Assembly (NCBI RefSeq): GCF_964355755.1
Contig: NC_092670.1
Location: forward strand, 20,149,201-20,213,200
DNA length: 64,000 nucleotides
DNA from: Antedon mediterranea
Lineage: Eukaryota > Echinodermata > Crinoidea > Comatulida > Antedonidae
Direction of reading: 5' to 3'
Part shown: piece by piece, positions 61,501 to 64,000 of the stretch
Layout of the letters: every line of letters begins with the position of its first letter
Position numbering within the stretch: position 1 is the first letter of the stretch
Made by a program: the position numbers and the translations under genes
Notes under the pieces: generated by a model
What the model was told of the DNA's origin: nothing
Seen by the model: the letters and a program-made list of their open reading frames with translations, nothing else
Database searches by the model: none

Positions 61501-63868
61501 GAACTTTAAACATGTTTAATTTTCTCCCGACGAGACGGTTTGTCGGGCCTCGTCGTACTCGTCTTAGTTCTTTTTAAGATAACAAAAGATGAAAAATAAT
61601 ATACAATAATAAAATAGTGATAAATTGTGTAAGTATATACGTTCAATAAAGACTTTTTTAGGAATGTGCTACATTTTCTCTTTGGTACCGTATCGTACAA
61701 TCCAAAAGTACCTTTCTTCTGGAACATTTCAACCGAGGAAAATATTCCATCATGTGCTCATTTAAGTATTTGTTTGCTTCAAAGTGTTACATTGCATTAC
61801 TTGAAAATTGGTATTATTTGCACATTTAGTGACTTGTGACGGCGCTCCAGTCCCGTTTTCCCAGCTCTGCGACGGTAAATACGACTGCACAAACAGAGAG
61901 GACGAGCTTAACTGTGGTAAGCAATTGAAGTAGTTTAAGTCTAGAACACATTTTTACATAGTTTAGTAAAGGATATATTAAACATGTTACCACTGTTTTT
62001 AGGGATACACAATAGATCGATATAAAAAAGCAACAAGATGGCTGCGTCTAACACGTGATTTACATTGTCTTTTAGCGTATTGTCCAAGTGCTTATGAACA
62101 ATTTAAAGGAAGTTGTTACCACTTTAAACTGGACGTGGGTTTATCATTCACCGACGCGCAGGATTACTGCAGTGGTAAGGGTGGCTATTTGGTGGTCATT
62201 GATTCTGAAGATGAAAATGTATATATTACACAATCTATGGTGGATCTTACTGATAAGGTAATTTTAACGCTCAGTAATACTAACGTACGTATGTTGACGT
62301 CACAGGCCCGTTCAAACGTTTTTTTTATTAACCCTGGTATGTTGATTCTTACCCATCAAAGCTAGCGATAACTGCGTTCATGAAACCAACTTGCCCGGGT
62401 AAATAACTAAACATGAACAGGCCCTACAAAAGTTATGTGAAAATAAGCCTAAAGATAAATGTATAAACTTCCTGTATATAAACAGGGAGATCTCCCTGAT
62501 ATAAAGGGCTTTGAAATAAAATAATAAATTCAAAGTTAACTATGTTCTTTGAATTTAAATTACAGACATATGTTTGGATTGGAATTAATGATATAGAAGA
62601 GGAAGGTATTTGGGTACCTGAAGCTCCCATGTTTACATCGTACACAAGTAAGTTACTATACTACTTATACTTACTTATAAATAAACTTATATACAAAAAC
62701 ACGTGTGCAAGAGATCGTTTAAATTTGGCGGAAACCCGTTAGATGAATAGGATGAATCCATTAGGATAGAGGGGTGCTAAGTTTAGCACTGTGGAGTTTT
62801 TTTTCTGTCTGGACTATTTCAGTTGAAGGATCTTATCATTCTAGCCCCTATGTTTAAAAAAACAGATCCCAGCCTTATTGGTCTTGGTATTGGTAATCCA
62901 TCCTAGTATCCATTTATTATGTCAATATATAACTAATCAACATGAATGAATACATGAATATTACCTACCGTACTTACTTACACTAGAATTACTGAGTTTG
63001 TTTTACATTTAGATTGGAATCCAGGACAACCAGACAATTATGTAAATTACGATGGAGAACACTGTGCCCACCTTCAAGTTCAGAATGGTAGAGGTGGATG
63101 GAACGACATACCGTGTTCATTCAACTACATGGGAACCGTTTGCGAGTTTCGTAAGTAAAAAAAAAATCAATAATAATTATATTTATATTCTTTATTTTTT
63201 TAACAGTGAATCATCGCCACTAACAGGTTGTTCAAAATCTTCATAAAACTACTATAGATAAAAAATTTAATTCATTAAAACAATTACTGCAGTATTTTAA
63301 TGTTGACTTGTATTCAATAATCAATTCATTCATTTAAATCTATTTAGCTATCATCCTGCATGTTACAATGTCAAAGTGCATTTGTACATCTAAAGCTCTG
63401 CCTACACTATCAAACTAGTTTCACAAAAAGTGTGATGTACCCAAATATGGTAGTGAAATGCGCGCCCAAATATGGTAGTGACATAACGCCATCGTGTCCA
63501 AAATCACACAAATTTCATAGTGTAGACAGAGCTTAACAATATTTTCTAATTGTTAATAGAACCTGTTAGGTTAGTTGGAGGGGACTCATTGATTGATGGT
63601 TTTGTTGAAATATACAATGATGGAAGCTGGGGGACAATCTGCAGTAAGGATTGGGGCACTGTCGAAGCAGATGTTGTCTGCAATCAGCTGAATTTGCCGT
63701 ATAGTGATCCTCTAAAATGCTGTGATGCCAAAGTTCAACATAACACAGGAAGGCACTACGACCAAGTGTCTTGCACTGGAGAGGAGTCTTCTCTGAGTTA
63801 CTGCAGTTCAAAAGTTGAGAAAGGAAATTGTCCAAATGATCTGGACGTCTGGGTTAAATGTTCAAACG
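46503..63868 (+). CDS. Secreted mosaic protein: kringle-CUB-F-lectin-LDLa-C-lectin-SRCR (3' partial)
   Basis: Nineteen exons visible, about 855 residues, continuing beyond the window: 46503-46554, 48976-49065, 49893-50030, 50759-51016, 52308-52405, 52696-52820, 53307-53428, 54565-54693, 55217-55303, 55543-55758, 56551-56670, 58261-58368, 60426-60542, 61092-61199, 61830-61916, 62076-62257, 62566-62647, 63013-63150, 63560-63868. Signal peptide (IWIIFTILFQAKA), then a Thr-rich glycosylatable stretch to residue 93; kringle 94-179 (YRGTVSVT, CRNPEPDEQTWCY, WEWC); CUB 179-294 (FCGTTASPVISEGSTL); F-type lectin 295-438 (WWRVDLEKAF, GRYVSIYIPGVSQYLTLCEV); Cys-rich linker; LDLa repeats at 479-514, 515-553, 554-589 and a shortened fourth at 590-618; C-type lectin 619-752 (WIGIND, QPDNY, WND); SRCR 753 on (GSWGTICSKDWG, DVWVKC). 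Domain borders are phase 1 introns. One intron uses a GC donor at 54694. The full domain order matches no protein I know; kringle plus SRCR recalls neurotrypsin (PRSS12), so a trypsin domain may follow. Confidence 0.87.
46555..48975. other. First intron of the mosaic gene
   Basis: 2.4 kb, AT-rich. It contains a tandem duplication of GGTTGCTTACTCGATCGTTT at 47272 and 47311 (39-base unit). Nothing else recognised; small open frames lack domains. Confidence 0.55.
49555..49700 (-). mobile_element. Penelope-like 3' end with hammerhead-like motif
   Basis: Reverse-strand match to 7842-7965 of the element near the left of the window, including the core CTGATGA (complement near 49684-49690), stem II and GAAA. 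The last part reads GCCACTGATACCCACAGC in sense. It lies in the second intron of the mosaic gene. Confidence 0.85.
51361..52282. mobile_element. MITE family A split by a LINE insertion
   Basis: Left half 51361-51411 (AAGCTCTGTCTACACTATCA through AAAGTGTGATG). Right half from about 52146 (AAATATGGTAGTGATATGC repeated, then GTTTGATAGTGTAGACAGAG). The 734 bases between are a 5'-truncated LINE. The right end lies 25 bases before the CUB exon acceptor. Confidence 0.88.
51412..52145 (+). mobile_element. 5'-truncated non-LTR retrotransposon (LINE) 3' end
   Basis: An open frame at 51491-51892 encodes the C-terminal tail typical of LINE reverse transcriptase proteins (RVNQLQLNHIFNLMHNFSP, HNTRGS, LWNSLPPNIKE, STFKLHIKKIL). 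It is followed by a 3' UTR and ends in an AATAAAAACAAACAAACAAAC tail. 5' truncation and a simple-repeat tail are classic for target-primed LINE insertion. The clade (CR1/L2-like) is a guess. Confidence 0.85.
53883..53962. mobile_element. MITE family A, short remnant
   Basis: TTCTGTCTACACTATCAAAC at the left; GCGACAGAGCTTTAG at the right; about 80 bp, interior mostly deleted. Confidence 0.7.
54756..54923. mobile_element. Short CAGGGCCGTAG-ended element
   Basis: Left CAGGGCCGTAGTCAGCCTGA; right CTCGCTACGGCCTTG. The ends resemble those of the 2.4-kb element at 40034, so it may be a small relative. Mosaic gene intron. Confidence 0.6.
56255..56417. mobile_element. MITE family D, diverged copy
   Basis: TGCTTGGTTCCCACTCGGAG at the left and AAAATTGGAACAAGGCA at the right, with ACGCAACTGACGTAAGCGC and TTGACCAATCACGACGCG inside as in the copy at 35753. 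Mosaic gene intron. Confidence 0.75.
56671..58260. other. Mosaic gene intron with GGGTTACTATTAG repeats
   Basis: 57055-57151 is two tandem 45-base units rich in ACACACAACATACACCC. 57245-57675 has dispersed GGGTTACTATTAG and TAGTAACCC words in both orientations, forming an inverted structure of about 430 bp, possibly a mobile element with degenerate ends. The rest is AT-rich. Confidence 0.5.
58774..58905. repeat. Inverted-repeat element
   Basis: Arms GAATCACGCGAATCGTAAGC...GTCAGCTTATACGCATA and ATGCGTATAAGTTGACGC...GATTCGCGCGAA pair over about 40 bases, giving a long hairpin. Probable small MITE; single copy in this window. Confidence 0.65.
59203..59308. mobile_element. Short family B MITE inserted in another family B MITE
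   Basis: About 106 bp with AAGATGTATTG...CAATACATCTT ends, flanked by TTAA at 59199-59202 and 59309-59312. Other copies read GAATTTAACCATTTATT without interruption here, so the empty site is known. Confidence 0.88.
59355..60146. mobile_element. Element with direct terminal repeats (TCGGTCGGTCTG)
   Basis: Two same-orientation repeats of about 90 bases (about 59359-59452 and 60058-60145). Each has a short GCG...CGC hairpin (GAGGAAGCGACTC / CGCGTGGACGCG), then ATAGTTCACTATGTCGGTCGG, a variable TCTG/TCGG run, and GGTCCGGTATCA. About 600 bases lie between, with no open frame. Class unknown. Confidence 0.75.
60262..60385. mobile_element. MITE family A, left end lost
   Basis: AAATATGGTAGTGATATGAC, CATATATGGGCACATCACAT, then GTTTGATAGTGTAGACAG. 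The preserved right end lies about 40 bases upstream of the second LDLa exon. Confidence 0.8.
60729..61024. mobile_element. TTAA MITE family B copy
   Basis: TTAAAGATCTGATGTCCACC at the left and GGGGGACAATACATC at the right, with the conserved CGGAAGTGATTAACCGT block. It lies between the second and third LDLa exons. Confidence 0.85.
61370..61572. mobile_element. GACGAG-rich inverted-repeat element
   Basis: Left CGTACGACGAGGCCCGACGA pairs with TCGTCGGGCCTCGTCGTACT-type sequence near the right end. Internal CCCGACGAGACG words recur three times. About 200 bp between LDLa exons; no coding capacity. Confidence 0.75.
63392..63536. mobile_element. MITE family A copy next to SRCR exon
   Basis: AAAGCTCTGCCTACACTATC at the left, two AAATATGGTAGTGA words, right end TAGTGTAGACAGAGCTT. 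The right end is 24 bases from the start of the SRCR exon. Confidence 0.88.
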
Positions 63869-64000
63869 GTATGTCTGGAAACATTTTCCATGTATAATGT
63901 TGTTTAACACCCAAACCTATATAGTTTACTATACCCCTATAACCCCTATTAAGGGGACACCTTCAGGACCTAAATAATTTCCCTCAGAATAAAGTTCCGC

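Noticed and set aside
1-64000. tRNA, rRNA or other classical RNA genes
   Set aside because: I looked for tRNA box words and rRNA cores and saw none convincing; a covariance search would be needed to exclude them.

Overview
The window is eukaryotic nuclear DNA: AT-rich, short exons separated by GT-AG introns, and dense with small inverted-repeat transposons, Penelope-like and LINE debris. The gene complement (ERI2, REXO5, GNPTG, NAA60, canopy/MZB1-like, atypical Rho GTPases, and a kringle-CUB-F-lectin-LDLa-C-lectin-SRCR mosaic), and the very frequent AGGCCTA strings, point to an invertebrate deuterostome, most likely an echinoderm. I cannot fix the class from sequence alone.

Layout: 369-5511 (-) ERI2, a DEDDh exoribonuclease with a C-terminal GRF zinc finger. 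6561-7980 is a decayed Penelope-like retroelement ending in a hammerhead-like motif. 8162-12543 (+) is a ZSWIM3-like protein derived from a MULE transposase. 13202-20482 (+) is REXO5, a second DEDDh exonuclease. 23674-26842 (-) is NAA60, with a 26-bp minisatellite in its last intron. 27794-34687 (+) is GNPTG, which helps build the mannose-6-phosphate lysosomal tag. 36256-38225 (-) is a 191-residue ER-retained canopy/MZB1-like protein. 39001-43212 and 43887-45633 (+) are two tandem atypical Rho GTPases. 46503-63868 (+), running off the window, is a large secreted mosaic lectin-like protein.

Every gene model was spliced by hand. The complete models close in frame, and all introns use GT-AG except one GC-AG intron in the mosaic gene. 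ERI2 and REXO5 are also divergent neighbours in human (16p12), so part of this order looks ancestral; here a transposase-derived gene and a retroelement sit between them. NAA60/GNPTG and canopy-like/Rho are head-to-head pairs with gaps under 1 kb.

The most unusual items are the mosaic gene (its domain order is not one I know), the remodelled switch II in the tandem Rho pair, and several nested transposons whose insertion order can be read directly. One of them is a 910-bp element with long terminal inverted repeats, a 9-bp target duplication and its empty site preserved alongside.
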